Source: Sphingomonas sp. EC-HK361
Lineage (GTDB): Bacteria; Pseudomonadota; Alphaproteobacteria; Sphingomonadales; Sphingomonadaceae
DNA: 64,000 nucleotides
Assembly (NCBI RefSeq): GCF_902498785.1
Contig: NZ_LR701494.1
Span: 310,001 to 374,000 of the forward strand
Direction of reading: 5' to 3'
Positions 45,414 to 54,594 of the stretch are shown here, piece after piece; within the stretch, counting starts at the first letter, position 1; each line of letters begins with the position of its first letter. The notes below the pieces were generated by a model. That model was not told the origin of the DNA and made no database searches. It was given only the letters and a program-made list of their open reading frames with translations. The position numbers were made by a program, and so were the translations under genes.

Positions 45414-45442
45414 GCGACAAGGCTGCGTGTCAGCCTTGTCGC
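45414..45442 (+). terminator. perfect hairpin between the FKBP and cysS genes
   Basis: GCGACAAGGCTG (45414-45425) and CAGCCTTGTCGC (45431-45442) pair perfectly across CGTGT. There is no T-tract, so it may be a Rho-dependent end, an mRNA stabiliser or a leader structure for cysS. Confidence 0.5.
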
Positions 45443-45471
45443 TACCGGCTCGACGCGACTAAGGCACGCGC

Positions 45472-46932
45472 ATGACCGGCGCCCCGCTTCGACTGCACAA
45501 CAGCCTGACCCGCACCACCGAGGTATTCGCGCCGATCGATCCGGCGAACGTGCGCGTCTATTCGTGCGGGCCGACCGTCTACAATTACGCGCATATCGGC
45601 AATCTGCGCGCCTATGTCTTCACTGATACGCTCTCGCGCGTTCTTCGGTGGAAGGGCTGGCCGCTCACCCACATCATCAATATCACCGATGTGGGGCATC
45701 TGACGTCGGATGCCGATGCCGGCGACGACAAGATGGAAGCGGCGGCGCGCGAGCGCGGGCAGGATATCTGGGCGATTGCGGCGCACTATACCCAGGCCTT
45801 CAAGCAGAACCTCCGCGACCTCAATATCGACGATCCGATGCGCTTCCCGCTGGCGACCGATCACGTCGCCGAGATGATCGACTTCGCATCTGCCATCGCC
45901 GACCGGCATTGCTACACGCTGGACAGCGGGCTCTATTTCGATGTCTCGACCGTTCCGGACTATGGTCGCCTTGCGCGATCGAAGGAGGATGACGGCGAAG
46001 GCCGGATCGATCCCGTCGCGGGCAAGCGCAATCCGCAGGATTTCGCGATCTGGCGCGCGTCTGGTCCGGGCGAGAACCGCCAGATGGAATGGGATTCGCC
46101 CTGGGGACGCGGCGCGCCGGGCTGGCACCTCGAATGCTCGGTCATGGCGCGCAAATATCTGGGCGACGAATTCGATATCCATACCGGCGGGATCGATCAC
46201 CGCGAAATCCACCACCCCAACGAGATCGCGCAGAATCAGGCGCATTGCGGCGTCGACGGTTCGTGCGCCGACCATGCCGGATTTACCGGTGCGAAGCTGT
46301 GGATGCACAACAACTTCCTCGTCGATCGCACGGGAAAGATGTCGAAATCCTCCGGCGAATTTCTGACCCTCCAGCGCCTCGTCGATCGCGGCTTCCATCC
46401 GCTAAGCTACCGGTTGATGTGCCTACAGGCGCACTATCGATCGGAAATGGAGTTCAGCTGGGAGGGCCTAGCCGCGGCGCAGGTGCGGCTGAAGCGCCTT
46501 GTTCAAACGGTAGAGAGCCTGCGTGCGCAACCGCCCAAGGCCGGGAGCGTGGATACGACGGGCTACCGCGGCGCGCTCGATGCCGCAATTTCAGACGATC
46601 TCGCGACGCCGAAAGCGCTGATCGTGCTCGACGCGATGCTCGCGGACAAGGCGATCCCGGCAGCCGACCGGCTGGCGGCGCTCGCTGATTTCGATGCGGT
46701 GCTCGGCCTCGACCTTTGCCGCCTCGATCGCCGCGCGCTGAGGACTCGCCCGGCGGAGGCGACCATCGACGAGGCGGGAATTGCGGAGAAGCTCGCCGAG
46801 CGCAGGCAGGCCCGTGCCGCCAAGGACTTCGCCACCTCCGATGCGATCCGCGAGGCACTGTCCGCGGCCGGGGTGGAAGTGATGGACGGCGACGCGCTGG
46901 AATGGGACTGGAAGCCGACGCAATCGGCCTAG
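45472..46932 (+). CDS. cysS: cysteinyl-tRNA synthetase
   Basis: A class I aminoacyl-tRNA synthetase of 486 aa. The HIGN motif is at 41-44 and KMSKS at 289-293. Zinc ligands include C32 in SCGPTVYN, with a further Cys in LECSVMA and WHLECS/HH region. The catalytic and anticodon-binding domains are complete. ATG at 45472 matches the family. Confidence 0.97.
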   Translation: MTGAPLRLHNSLTRTTEVFAPIDPANVRVYSCGPTVYNYAHIGNLRAYVFTDTLSRVLRWKGWPLTHIINITDVGHLTSDADAGDDKMEAAARERGQDIWAIAAHYTQAFKQNLRDLNIDDPMRFPLATDHVAEMIDFASAIADRHCYTLDSGLYFDVSTVPDYGRLARSKEDDGEGRIDPVAGKRNPQDFAIWRASGPGENRQMEWDSPWGRGAPGWHLECSVMARKYLGDEFDIHTGGIDHREIHHPNEIAQNQAHCGVDGSCADHAGFTGAKLWMHNNFLVDRTGKMSKSSGEFLTLQRLVDRGFHPLSYRLMCLQAHYRSEMEFSWEGLAAAQVRLKRLVQTVESLRAQPPKAGSVDTTGYRGALDAAISDDLATPKALIVLDAMLADKAIPAADRLAALADFDAVLGLDLCRLDRRALRTRPAEATIDEAGIAEKLAERRQARAAKDFATSDAIREALSAAGVEVMDGDALEWDWKPTQSA

Positions 46933-47062
46933 CCCGCGGCTCCGCCAGTCTTTTGCGCTGACGGGCCATTCATGCTGGAGCAGGACGCGGCGGTCTAGTA
47001 GACGGGGTAAGTGCCACCGGTCGGTGGCGGCCCCGTAAAGCGTTTGAAGAAGGGATTGATCC

Positions 47063-48574
47063 TTGAGCGGATACCGCGCCTGTTTCCAGCGGCTTGGCAT
47101 GGGGATCGCGATCACGGCGATCGGGATGCCCGCGACCGCACAGATCGCACAGGCTCCCGCCGTCCCGCAGACCGCGCCGGTCGTGCCGCCGCCGGTTCAG
47201 CCGACCCAGACGATCCCCGCGCCCGTGGCCATACCGGCGCCCGTCGTTCTGCCGCAACTGAGCGAAGCGCAGCACGCGCAGCTCGCCGATCTCATCGCGA
47301 AGAACGCCGTGACGCAGGGCCTGCGCGAGCGCGCGCGCCCGGCCCAGGTCGATCTGGACAATGACGGGCTTGTCCGCGCCGCGCTCGATCATGCGCGCGC
47401 GGTGCATTCGGGACGGCTCGACCAGGCCGACTTCCTGAAGGTCTGGGGGATTCGCCCGCAGCCCTATGACCCCCTGCCCGCCTTTGCCGCCGCGGTGCGC
47501 AGCGACACCCTCGCCAACTGGATCCGCACGCTCGGGCCGCCCTGGGCCGGCTATGATGCGCTCGTCGCCGGCCTCGACCACTACCGCACGATCGCGGCGA
47601 ATGGCGGGTGGCAGACGCTGGCGAGCGGCCCCGACCTCACCCTGAACGCGACCGGCGCGCGCGTGATCGCGCTCCGGAAGCGGCTCGCGATCGAGGACAA
47701 GGCGGTTTCCGTGACCGGCGACCGGTTCGACCAGGCGCTGCTCGACGCGGTGCGCCGGGCGCAGCGCCGCTATGGGCTCAATCCCTCGGGCATTGTCAGC
47801 ACCCAGACGCTGGCGATGCTCAACGCGCCCGTCGAAGCGCGTATCCGGCAGATCATGGCGAACATGGAACGCTGGCGCTGGCTGCCATCGACGCTGGAGC
47901 AGAACCGCATCCAGGTGAACATCGCGGCGGCTGTGCTGACGCTGTTCGACGGCGACAATCCCGTCATGTCGATGAAAGCGGTGACGGGGCGCCCCGGTGA
48001 CGAGACGCCGATGCTCGTGTCGCAGATCCACTCGATCGTGCTCAACCCGCCCTGGAACGTGCCGACCTCGATCGCGACGCGCGAGTTGTGGCCCAAGGAG
48101 CGCGCGAATCCGGGCTATCTGCGCCGCGCGGGCTTCCGTGTGATCGACAATGGCGATGGATCGAAGCGGCTTCAGCAATCGTCGGAAAAGAGCGCGCTCG
48201 GCCGGTTCAAGTTCGATTTCCCCAACGAGTTCGCGGTCTATCTCCACGATACGCCGGCTCAGGCAGGGTTCGCGAAATTCGACCGGCTGGCGAGCCATGG
48301 CTGCGTCCGGCTCGAGAAGCCCGAGGCGCTGGCGACACGCCTGCTCGCGACCAACCCCGAATGGCAGGTGCCGGAGATCAAGGCGACCGTCGCCGGCGGC
48401 AAGACCGTGCGCGCGCAAATGGCGGACAGCGTTGCGGTCTATCTGCTCTACTGGACGGCCTTCGCCAATCCGGACGGCACGGTGAGCTTCCGCGACGATC
48501 CTTACAGCTGGGACGGCGTGCTGGCCGACAAGATCGAGGCGCGTTCCGCGGCACAAGCCGTCGCCGCGCGCTGA
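47063..48574 (+). CDS. L,D-transpeptidase (YcbB-like) with peptidoglycan-binding domain
   Basis: A 503-aa exported enzyme that forms 3-3 peptidoglycan crosslinks or attaches proteins. A signal sequence ends near MPATAQIAQ (about 27), followed by a Pro/Val linker (about 30-65), a scaffold and PG_binding_1 region (about 190-260: VSTQTLAMLNAP) and the YkuD catalytic domain with C414 in SHGCVRLEKP. The start is a TTG with AAGAAGGG upstream; an in-frame ATG at 47099 would leave a shorter signal. An ACGGGG/CCCCGT hairpin lies just before it. Confidence 0.85.
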   Translation: MSGYRACFQRLGMGIAITAIGMPATAQIAQAPAVPQTAPVVPPPVQPTQTIPAPVAIPAPVVLPQLSEAQHAQLADLIAKNAVTQGLRERARPAQVDLDNDGLVRAALDHARAVHSGRLDQADFLKVWGIRPQPYDPLPAFAAAVRSDTLANWIRTLGPPWAGYDALVAGLDHYRTIAANGGWQTLASGPDLTLNATGARVIALRKRLAIEDKAVSVTGDRFDQALLDAVRRAQRRYGLNPSGIVSTQTLAMLNAPVEARIRQIMANMERWRWLPSTLEQNRIQVNIAAAVLTLFDGDNPVMSMKAVTGRPGDETPMLVSQIHSIVLNPPWNVPTSIATRELWPKERANPGYLRRAGFRVIDNGDGSKRLQQSSEKSALGRFKFDFPNEFAVYLHDTPAQAGFAKFDRLASHGCVRLEKPEALATRLLATNPEWQVPEIKATVAGGKTVRAQMADSVAVYLLYWTAFANPDGTVSFRDDPYSWDGVLADKIEARSAAQAVAAR

Positions 48575-48595
48575 TACCAACAGGGAGAAATGACG

Positions 48596-48922
48596 ATGCG
48601 CAAGACACGCGCCCTGATGCTCACCGCCGCGGTTTCGAGCGGCCTGCTCGCGCTCGCGGCCTGTTCGAAGTCCGAACCGGAATCGCCGCCCATCGAGAAT
48701 ATCGAGACGCCGGCGCTCGAGGAGATGCCGACGATGAACGAACCCGCGCCGATGCCGACGGAAACCGCGGCGCCGGTAAATACCGCAGACGCGCTGCCCC
48801 CGCCTGCGCCGGTCGAGCCCGACCAGCAGATGCTCGACGACGCCGCCGCCGTCGGCATGACCGCCCGCGCCGATCGCAGCCAGCCGAGCGAGGAAGCGCC
48901 GGTCGAGAACGCCCAGCAGTAG
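48596..48922 (+). CDS. small Pro/Glu-rich lipoprotein
   Basis: A 108-aa protein with lipobox LALAAC at about residues 18-23 and a mature chain dominated by Pro, Glu, Ala and Thr, presumably extended and disordered. GGGAG lies 8 nt before the ATG at 48596 but only 2 nt before the in-frame ATG at 48590, which favours the later start. It closely follows the L,D-transpeptidase gene. No family recognised. Confidence 0.65.
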   Translation: MRKTRALMLTAAVSSGLLALAACSKSEPESPPIENIETPALEEMPTMNEPAPMPTETAAPVNTADALPPPAPVEPDQQMLDDAAAVGMTARADRSQPSEEAPVENAQQ

Positions 48923-48934
48923 GAGCCGCCGCCC

Positions 48935-49013
48935 GTCACTGCGGACTTGATCCGGGGTCCCGCTACTTCCCGATAGCGCAATAAGCGGGACCCCGGCTCA
49001 AGGCCGGGGCGAC
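48935..49013. repeat. palindromic intergenic repeat, family D
   Basis: GTCACTGCGGACTTGATCC-GGGGTCCCGCT (48935-48964) pairs with AGCGGGACCCCGG-CTCAAGGCCGGGGCGAC (48984-49013). The interior repeats TTCCCGATAGCGCAAT. Family D recurs at 51925-52030. It separates the lipoprotein from the efflux operon. Confidence 0.72.
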
Positions 49014-49093
49014 AGGGATCGAACTCCCCACGCTCTTTCCGGCCGCGGAGTGGTGACACTGGACAGACCGGCCCGGCGCGCGCCAATGGACCG

Positions 49094-50752
49094 ATGTTCT
49101 TCGCGCGCCTCCGCCGTTTCCTTGCCGAGGAAGACTGGACCTTTGCGGCGCACGAGCAGCCGACGCTGCCCGGCTCCCCCGGTGCGCCGGAGCATCCGAC
49201 CGCGCGGCGCTTTGCCTATGGCGCGATCGGGGTGCTGCTCGGGCTGACCGGCGGGCTCGGCAGCGCGCTCGTCTCCGCCAATACGACGACGCTACAGGGC
49301 GCGCTGGGCCTCGATCCCGCACAGATCGCGTGGCTGCCGACCATCTATGTGATGACCAACGTCAGCATCAACCTGCTGCTGATCAAGTTTCGCCAGCAGT
49401 TCGGGTTGCGGCCCTTCGCGCTCATCTTCCTCGGCCTCTACGCCGTCCTCACCCTGGGCCACCTGTTCGTCCGCGATTTCTGGTCGGCGATCGTCGTGCG
49501 CGGTGCGAGCGGGATGGCGGGCGCGGCGCTCTCCAGCCTCGGCCTCTATTACGTCATGCAGTCCTTGCCCGCGAAATGGCGGTTGAAGGCGGTGGTGATC
49601 GGCATCGGCATACCGCAATGCGCGACGCCACTCGCGCGGCTGTTCTCGCCCGACCTGCTCGCCATGTCGCAGTGGCGAACGCTGTACCTTTTCGAGCTCG
49701 GGCTTTCGCTGCTCAGCCTCGCCGCGGTCGCGCTGCTGCGCCTGCCGCCGACCAACCGGATCAAGGCGTTCGAGCCGATCGATTTTCTCACCTTCACCCT
49801 CTACGCGGTCGGCATGGGGCTGGTCGCCGCGGTGCTCGGACTCGGGCGCATTGTCTGGTGGACCGAGGCGCGGTGGATCGGTGTAGCGCTGCTGCTCGCG
49901 ATCCCGATGCTGGCCGCCGCGCTGATCATCGAACATGGCCGCGAGAAGCCGCTGCTCAACACCCGCTGGCTCGCGAGTTCGGATATCCTGCGCTTCACGA
50001 TCGTCACGATCATGGCGCGCATCGTGCTGTCGGAACAGACCTATGCTGCTGTCGGCCTGCTCCAGACGCTGGGGCAGAACAACGATCAGCTGGGGCCGTT
50101 CTTCCTCATCATCTTCTTCGCATCCGTCGCTGGCGTCGCGGCAAGCGCGGTCACGCTGAACGTGGAGAAGCTCGCCCATCCGGTGATGCTCGCGATCGGC
50201 CTCGTCGCGATCGCCGCCTTTGCGGACAGCCATTCGACCAGCCTTACGCGCGCGCCGCAGCTTTACGCCAGCCAGGCGGTCATCGCTTTCGCCGCGACCT
50301 TCTTCCTCGGGCCGTCGCTGCTGTTCGGGATGACCCGCGCGCTCCAGCAGGGCGCCGGACACATCATCACCTTCATCGCGCTGTTCGGGATCATCAATTC
50401 GATCGGCGGGCTGGGCGGCACCGCGCTCCTCGGCACCTATCAGACGGTGCGCGAAAAGGCGAACAGCGCGGCACTCGTCCAGACGATCGATCCGACCGAC
50501 CCGATCGTCACGGCGCGCATCCAGGCTGGTGGCGCCGCGGTCGGGCGCGTCATCGGCGATCCAGCGCTCCGCTCCGCCGAAGGCGCCGCGCTCCTGTCAC
50601 AGACGACGACGCGCGAGGCGAACGTCCTCGCCTATGACGACGTGTTTCGGCTGATCGCGCTGCTTGCCGCCTTGACCTTCGGCTATCTTCTGTTCCTGCT
50701 GGGCAGGCGTGACTGGCGCGAACGCCGCGTCCGCGCCAAGGGGGCCGCATGA
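49094..50752 (+). CDS. MFS transporter of a tripartite efflux system
   Basis: A 552-aa major facilitator protein with about fourteen hydrophobic segments (DHA2-like). It begins with a soluble 35-residue lead, then YGAIGVLLGLTGGLGSALVSANTTTLQGALGLDPAQIAWLPTIYVM. Followed in ATGA overlap by an HlyD/EmrA-type adaptor and then an outer-membrane factor, so the three make a trans-envelope drug exporter like EmrAB-TolC. Compared with EmrB the N-terminal motif A is degenerate. Confidence 0.85.
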   Translation: MFFARLRRFLAEEDWTFAAHEQPTLPGSPGAPEHPTARRFAYGAIGVLLGLTGGLGSALVSANTTTLQGALGLDPAQIAWLPTIYVMTNVSINLLLIKFRQQFGLRPFALIFLGLYAVLTLGHLFVRDFWSAIVVRGASGMAGAALSSLGLYYVMQSLPAKWRLKAVVIGIGIPQCATPLARLFSPDLLAMSQWRTLYLFELGLSLLSLAAVALLRLPPTNRIKAFEPIDFLTFTLYAVGMGLVAAVLGLGRIVWWTEARWIGVALLLAIPMLAAALIIEHGREKPLLNTRWLASSDILRFTIVTIMARIVLSEQTYAAVGLLQTLGQNNDQLGPFFLIIFFASVAGVAASAVTLNVEKLAHPVMLAIGLVAIAAFADSHSTSLTRAPQLYASQAVIAFAATFFLGPSLLFGMTRALQQGAGHIITFIALFGIINSIGGLGGTALLGTYQTVREKANSAALVQTIDPTDPIVTARIQAGGAAVGRVIGDPALRSAEGAALLSQTTTREANVLAYDDVFRLIALLAALTFGYLLFLLGRRDWRERRVRAKGAA

Positions 50753-51900
50753 CCGATACGCGATCGACCACCGTCGTCCCACCCACCGAAGAGAAGCTTG
50801 CCGAGATGGAAGCCGAGCAGCCCGCAGCGCCGACAGGTTCGGGCTGGACGCCGCGGCTGCCCGGGCGGACGGGGCTGTTCATTATCATCGTCCTTGCGAT
50901 CGCGGGAATCCTCGCGGTGCTCGCGGCGTGGCGCTTTCCGCCCTTCGCAACCGCCAGCGAGCAGACCGACAACGCCTATGTACGCGGGCGCACCACCGTC
51001 ATCGCGCCGCAGGTCAGCGGGTATGTGACGCAGGTGCTCGTCCGCGATTTCGCGCAGGTGAAGCCGGGCGACGCGCTGGTGAAGATCGACGACCGCATCT
51101 ACCGCCAGCGGGTCGATCAGGCGTCGTCTCAGGTCGAGGCGCAGCAGGCGACCCTCGCCAACGCACAGCAGTCCGAGCGCAGCCGCGAGGCGAGCCTTGC
51201 GGCGCAGGATGCCGCCGTCGCCAATGCGGGCGCGCAGTTGCTGCGGGCGAAAGCGGATATGGCGCGGGTCAACGATCTCGTCATCGATGGCTCCGTGTCG
51301 CTACGCGAGCGCGACCAGACCCTCGCCGCGCTGAAACAGGCGCAGGCCGCAGTGCAGCAGGCCGCTGCCGCGCGGGAGATCGCCCGACAGGATATCCGCA
51401 CCGTTCAGGTCGGTCGCGGCGGTCAGCGCGCTGGCGTGTCGGGCGCGGCAGCCGCGCGCGAGCTTGCCCAGATCGATCTGTCGAACACCGTCGTCCGCGC
51501 GCCGGAAGCGGGGCAGCTAAGCGAAGTCGGCGTGCGCGTCGGCCAATATGTCACCGCCGGCTCGCAGCTCATGTTTCTCGTGCCCCCCGACACTTGGGTG
51601 ATCGCAAACTTCAAGGAGGCTCAGACCGCGCGCATGGCCGTCGGTCAGCCGGCGTCGTTCACTGTCGATGGGCTCGGCAATGCGCGCTTGACCGGCAGGG
51701 TCGAGCGGATATCCCCCGCCGCCGGGTCCGAATTCTCGGTGCTGAAGCCAGACAATGCGACGGGCAACTTCACGAAGGTGCCGCAGCGGATCGCGGTGCG
51801 AATCCGCATCGATCCCGGGCAGACGCTGACGGCAAGGCTGCGCCCTGGTATGTCGGTGCAGGCACGAGTCGATACCAGCGGCGGGCCGGCCGCACGATGA
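50749..51900 (+). CDS. HlyD/EmrA-family periplasmic adaptor
   Basis: A 383-aa membrane-fusion protein. A cytoplasmic N-terminus of about 40 residues precedes one TM helix (about 42-62). The biotinyl-lipoyl half FATASEQTDNAYVRGRTTVIAPQVSGYV is followed by a long coiled-coil hairpin (about 115-215) and a second lipoyl/beta-barrel section ending in LRPGMSVQARVDT. It bridges the MFS pump to the outer-membrane factor. Start and end both overlap neighbours. Confidence 0.9.
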   Translation: MTDTRSTTVVPPTEEKLAEMEAEQPAAPTGSGWTPRLPGRTGLFIIIVLAIAGILAVLAAWRFPPFATASEQTDNAYVRGRTTVIAPQVSGYVTQVLVRDFAQVKPGDALVKIDDRIYRQRVDQASSQVEAQQATLANAQQSERSREASLAAQDAAVANAGAQLLRAKADMARVNDLVIDGSVSLRERDQTLAALKQAQAAVQQAAAAREIARQDIRTVQVGRGGQRAGVSGAAAARELAQIDLSNTVVRAPEAGQLSEVGVRVGQYVTAGSQLMFLVPPDTWVIANFKEAQTARMAVGQPASFTVDGLGNARLTGRVERISPAAGSEFSVLKPDNATGNFTKVPQRIAVRIRIDPGQTLTARLRPGMSVQARVDTSGGPAAR

Positions 51901-51924
51901 GGCGGATCGGTGCCGACCTTCACC

Positions 51925-52030
51925 GTCACCCCGGACCTGTTCCGGGGTCCACCGGGCGGCACGCGTTGCCCTTGGAAGCGCGAACGCGAGCAGCGCGGCT
52001 CCGTGGACCCCGGAACAAGTCCGGGGTGAC
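51925..52030. repeat. palindromic intergenic repeat, family D, supplying a start codon
   Basis: GTCACCCCGGACCTG-TTCCGGGGTCCAC (51925-51952) pairs with GTGGACCCCGGAAC-AAGTCCGGGGTGAC (52003-52030) at 27 of 28 positions. The right arm's GTG at 52026-52028 is the likely start of the outer-membrane factor. Confidence 0.82.
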
Positions 52031-53423
52031 GAAGGCCAGCCTACTGCCCACCCTCCTCCTATCGCTGACTGCCCTCGCCGGATGCATAGGCCCGCGCCCG
52101 CGACCGCCCGCTGCCGCAGCGATCGTCCCCCCGCCCGACTGGCGCACCGCGCTCCGCGCCGGTGCGCCGATCCGCACCGATTGGTGGACCGCGTTCGGCG
52201 ATCCGGTGCTGAGCGATCTGGTCACCCGTGCGCTCGCCGCCAATCTCGATATCGCGACCGCCGCCGCCCGGGTCGAGGAAGCGCGCGCGCAGGCCCGGCT
52301 GGCGCGCGCGCAACTGGCGCCGACGCTCGGCGGCAACGCGGGGACGACGGCGGGGCAGACGCTCAGTCCCTTCGGCACGCCCAGCGACGCGATCGGCGCG
52401 CAGCCGGGGGTTTCGGCGAGCTTCGATCTCGATCTCTTCGGCCGCCTGAAGAACGCCAGCCGCGCCGCCCGTGCGCAACTGCTCGCGACCGAAGGCGCGC
52501 GCGATACCGTCCGGCTCGGCATCGTGACCAGCGTCGCGACCGGTTACATCACGCTGCGTGCGCTCGATCTGCGGCTCGCGGTCGCGCGTCAGACGCTCGC
52601 CGCCCGTGCCGAGGGCCTGCGAATCGCCAAACGGCGTGCCGATGTCGGCTACACATCGCGGCTCGAGCAGCGGCAGGCCGAGGCGGAATATCATGCGACC
52701 GAACAACTGGTGCCGGCCGCCGAACTTGCGATCTCGCGGCAGGAAAATGCGCTGCGCCTGCTGCTCGGGGAATCGCCCGGCGCCATAGCGCGCGGCAGAT
52801 CGCTCGACGCGTTAACGCCGCCGCCCATCCCAGACGGGCTGCCCGCAGACCTGCTACGCCGCCGGCCCGATCTTTTCCAGGCGGAGCAGACACTGGTCGC
52901 CGCCGACCGCAGCCTCGACAGCGCGCGCGCCGCGATGCTCCCCAACGTCGCGCTCACCGGATCGGCGGGGCTGGTGCTCTCGACCGCGCTCGCGAACCCG
53001 GTGGGCATCTTTTCGGTCGGCGCGAGCATATTGGGGCCGATCTTCGATGCGGGCCGCACCCGCGCGCAGGCTGACGCCACCGCCGCGCGCCGTGACCAGG
53101 CCGCTTACGGCTATGCCAAGGCCGCGCTCACCGCGTTCCGCGAAGTCGATGACAGTCTGGCTGGCGTCCTGAAGTCGGGCGAGCAGGCCGACGCGCTCGC
53201 CGCGCAGCGCTTGTCCCTGGCAGGCGCGCTGCGCAATGCGACCAACCGCTACCGCGCGGGCTATTCGTCCTATATCGAACAGCTAGATGCCCAGCGCGGG
53301 TTGCTGACCGCCGAGCTGACGCTCGTCCAGGCGCGCGCGGATCGGCTGGTCGCCTATGTCACGCTGTATCAGGCGATGGGCGGGGGATGGTCGCAAGCGG
53401 ACGTCGCGGAGACGCAGCACTGA
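52026..53423 (+). CDS. outer-membrane efflux factor (NodT/OprM-like lipoprotein)
   Basis: A 465-aa TolC-family lipoprotein. With the GTG at 52026 the protein begins TKASLLPTLLLSLTALAGC, a normal lipoprotein signal (lipid-anchored C20). The body has the NodT pattern DWWTAFGDPVLSDLV, FDLDLFGRLKNASRAA and RRRPDLFQAEQTLVAADRSLD, with two coiled-coil repeats. The frame is open upstream to an ATG at 51897 that overlaps the adaptor stop (ATGA), which looks like the ancestral start now separated from the signal peptide by the inserted repeat. Co-operonic with the MFS and adaptor genes. Confidence 0.85.
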   Translation: MTKASLLPTLLLSLTALAGCIGPRPRPPAAAAIVPPPDWRTALRAGAPIRTDWWTAFGDPVLSDLVTRALAANLDIATAAARVEEARAQARLARAQLAPTLGGNAGTTAGQTLSPFGTPSDAIGAQPGVSASFDLDLFGRLKNASRAARAQLLATEGARDTVRLGIVTSVATGYITLRALDLRLAVARQTLAARAEGLRIAKRRADVGYTSRLEQRQAEAEYHATEQLVPAAELAISRQENALRLLLGESPGAIARGRSLDALTPPPIPDGLPADLLRRRPDLFQAEQTLVAADRSLDSARAAMLPNVALTGSAGLVLSTALANPVGIFSVGASILGPIFDAGRTRAQADATAARRDQAAYGYAKAALTAFREVDDSLAGVLKSGEQADALAAQRLSLAGALRNATNRYRAGYSSYIEQLDAQRGLLTAELTLVQARADRLVAYVTLYQAMGGGWSQADVAETQH

Positions 53424-53602
53424 TGGGCGAGATCGTAAACCTGCGTATCGCCCGCAAGCGCAAGGCGCGGGCCGAGGCAGCCGTGCAGGCGGACGCCAAT
53501 CGCGCGAAACATGGGCGGACCAGGGCGCAAAGGGACGCCGATGCGCGCGAGGCCACGCGACGCGATGCTGTGCTGGACGGGGCGAGGCGCGAGCCGAAGT
53601 GA
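53423..53602 (+). CDS. DUF4169-family small basic protein
   Basis: A 59-aa protein. It begins MGEIVNLRIARKRKARAEAA and continues NRAKHGRTRAQRDADAREATRRDAVLDG, exactly the DUF4169 pattern of a short, highly charged helical protein seen in sphingomonads and rhizobia. Its ATG overlaps the preceding TGA. Function unknown. A family C repeat follows its stop. Confidence 0.75.
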   Translation: MGEIVNLRIARKRKARAEAAVQADANRAKHGRTRAQRDADAREATRRDAVLDGARREPK

Positions 53603-53610
53603 ATTAGCGC

Positions 53611-53693
53611 GTCACCCCAGCGAAGGCTGGGGTCTATCTCTAGTCGAAATGCCAATCGGCAGAGACATGGACCCCTGCCTTCGCTGGGGTGAC
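53611..53693. repeat. palindromic intergenic repeat, family C
   Basis: Perfect 16-bp arms GTCACCCCAGCGAAGG (53611-53626) and CCTTCGCTGGGGTGAC (53678-53693). The interior CAGAGACATGGACCCCTGCC matches the copy at about 7.0 kb. It fills the gap between convergent DUF4169 and TrhO genes, ending 2 nt before the TrhO stop. Confidence 0.82.
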
Positions 53694-53695
53694 GA

Positions 53696-54511
53696 TTAAA
53701 AATGTGCCACCGTCGCGCAGTCCGGGCAGCCGTCATTCTTCCCCGGCGGGCACTGGCAGGTCGGGCAGAGCCGCCGCTCCCCCGGTTCCAGCCCATGCTT
53801 CACCGTCACCCGCCGGTCGAAAACGAAGCACTCGCCTTCCCACCGGCTCTCCGCCTCGGGCACATGTTCCAGATAGTTCAGAATACCGCCCTTGAGATGC
53901 AGCACGTCGGGCACACCTTCCGCCTTCAGGAACGCGGTCGCCTTTTCGCAGCGTATGCCGCCGGTGCAGAACATCGCGACGCGCGCCTTGCCGGCCATCA
54001 GCGCGTCGCGGTTCGCCCGAAACCACGCCGGAAACTCGCCGAAGCTGCGGGTGCCGGGATCGACCGCGCCCGAAAACGTCCCGAGGCCGATCTCGTATGC
54101 ATTGCGCGTATCGATCACGAGCGTTTCCGGGTCATCGACCAGCGCGTTCCAGTCGCCGGGCGCGACATAGGTGCCGGCACCCTCGACCGGATCGATATCG
54201 GGCTGGCCCATCGTCACGATCTCGCGCTTCAGGCGCACCTTCATCCTGTCGAACGGCATCGTCGGCGCGCGGGAGTATTTCACCTCAATCGCGGCACAGC
54301 CGGGCAGCGCGCGGATATGCGCGAGCACCGCATCGATCGCCGCATCCGCGCCGGCAATTGTGCCGTTGATCCCCTCGCCCGCCAGCAACAGCGTGCCGCG
54401 AACCCCCCTGTCGTCGCACAGGGCGAGCAACGGCGCGCGGATCGCGGCGGGATCGTCGAACCGGCTGAATTGGTAGAGCGCCGCGACGCGAAACGGGAGA
54501 GCCTGGGACAT
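53696..54511 (-). CDS. trhO: rhodanese-related tRNA U34 hydroxylase TrhO
   Basis: Oxygen-dependent hydroxylation of tRNA uridine 34, giving ho5U as a first step to cmo5U/mo5U. The 271-aa product has an N-terminal acylphosphatase-like region, [19 protein letters not shown] and the rhodanese loop with catalytic C182 and C188 in [12 protein letters not shown]-terminal zinc-type [17 protein letters not shown] segment is present. I chose the ATG at 54511 ([14 protein letters not shown]); an upstream ATG at 54529 adds six residues. Confidence 0.9.
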   Translation of the reverse strand: MSQALPFRVAALYQFSRFDDPAAIRAPLLALCDDRGVRGTLLLAGEGINGTIAGADAAIDAVLAHIRALPGCAAIEVKYSRAPTMPFDRMKVRLKREIVTMGQPDIDPVEGAGTYVAPGDWNALVDDPETLVIDTRNAYEIGLGTFSGAVDPGTRSFGEFPAWFRANRDALMAGKARVAMFCTGGIRCEKATAFLKAEGVPDVLHLKGGILNYLEHVPEAESRWEGECFVFDRRVTVKHGLEPGERRLCPTCQCPPGKNDGCPDCATVAHF

Positions 54512-54594
54512 TCTGGCAGGCCAAGACACGGCGGGCGCACACTTTGCAAGCGTCTGCGTTGACGCGCGCGACCGCGCAGCTACGCTTGGCGGCG

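Noticed and set aside
46970..48580. 536-codon minus-strand frame opposite the L,D-transpeptidase
   Set aside because: Shadow of a gene with an intact SHGCVR catalytic motif.
50709..53423. A single 904-codon frame covering the adaptor and the outer-membrane factor
   Set aside because: Its first part is the out-of-frame shadow of the HlyD adaptor; only codons from about 51897 or 52026 onward are the real gene.
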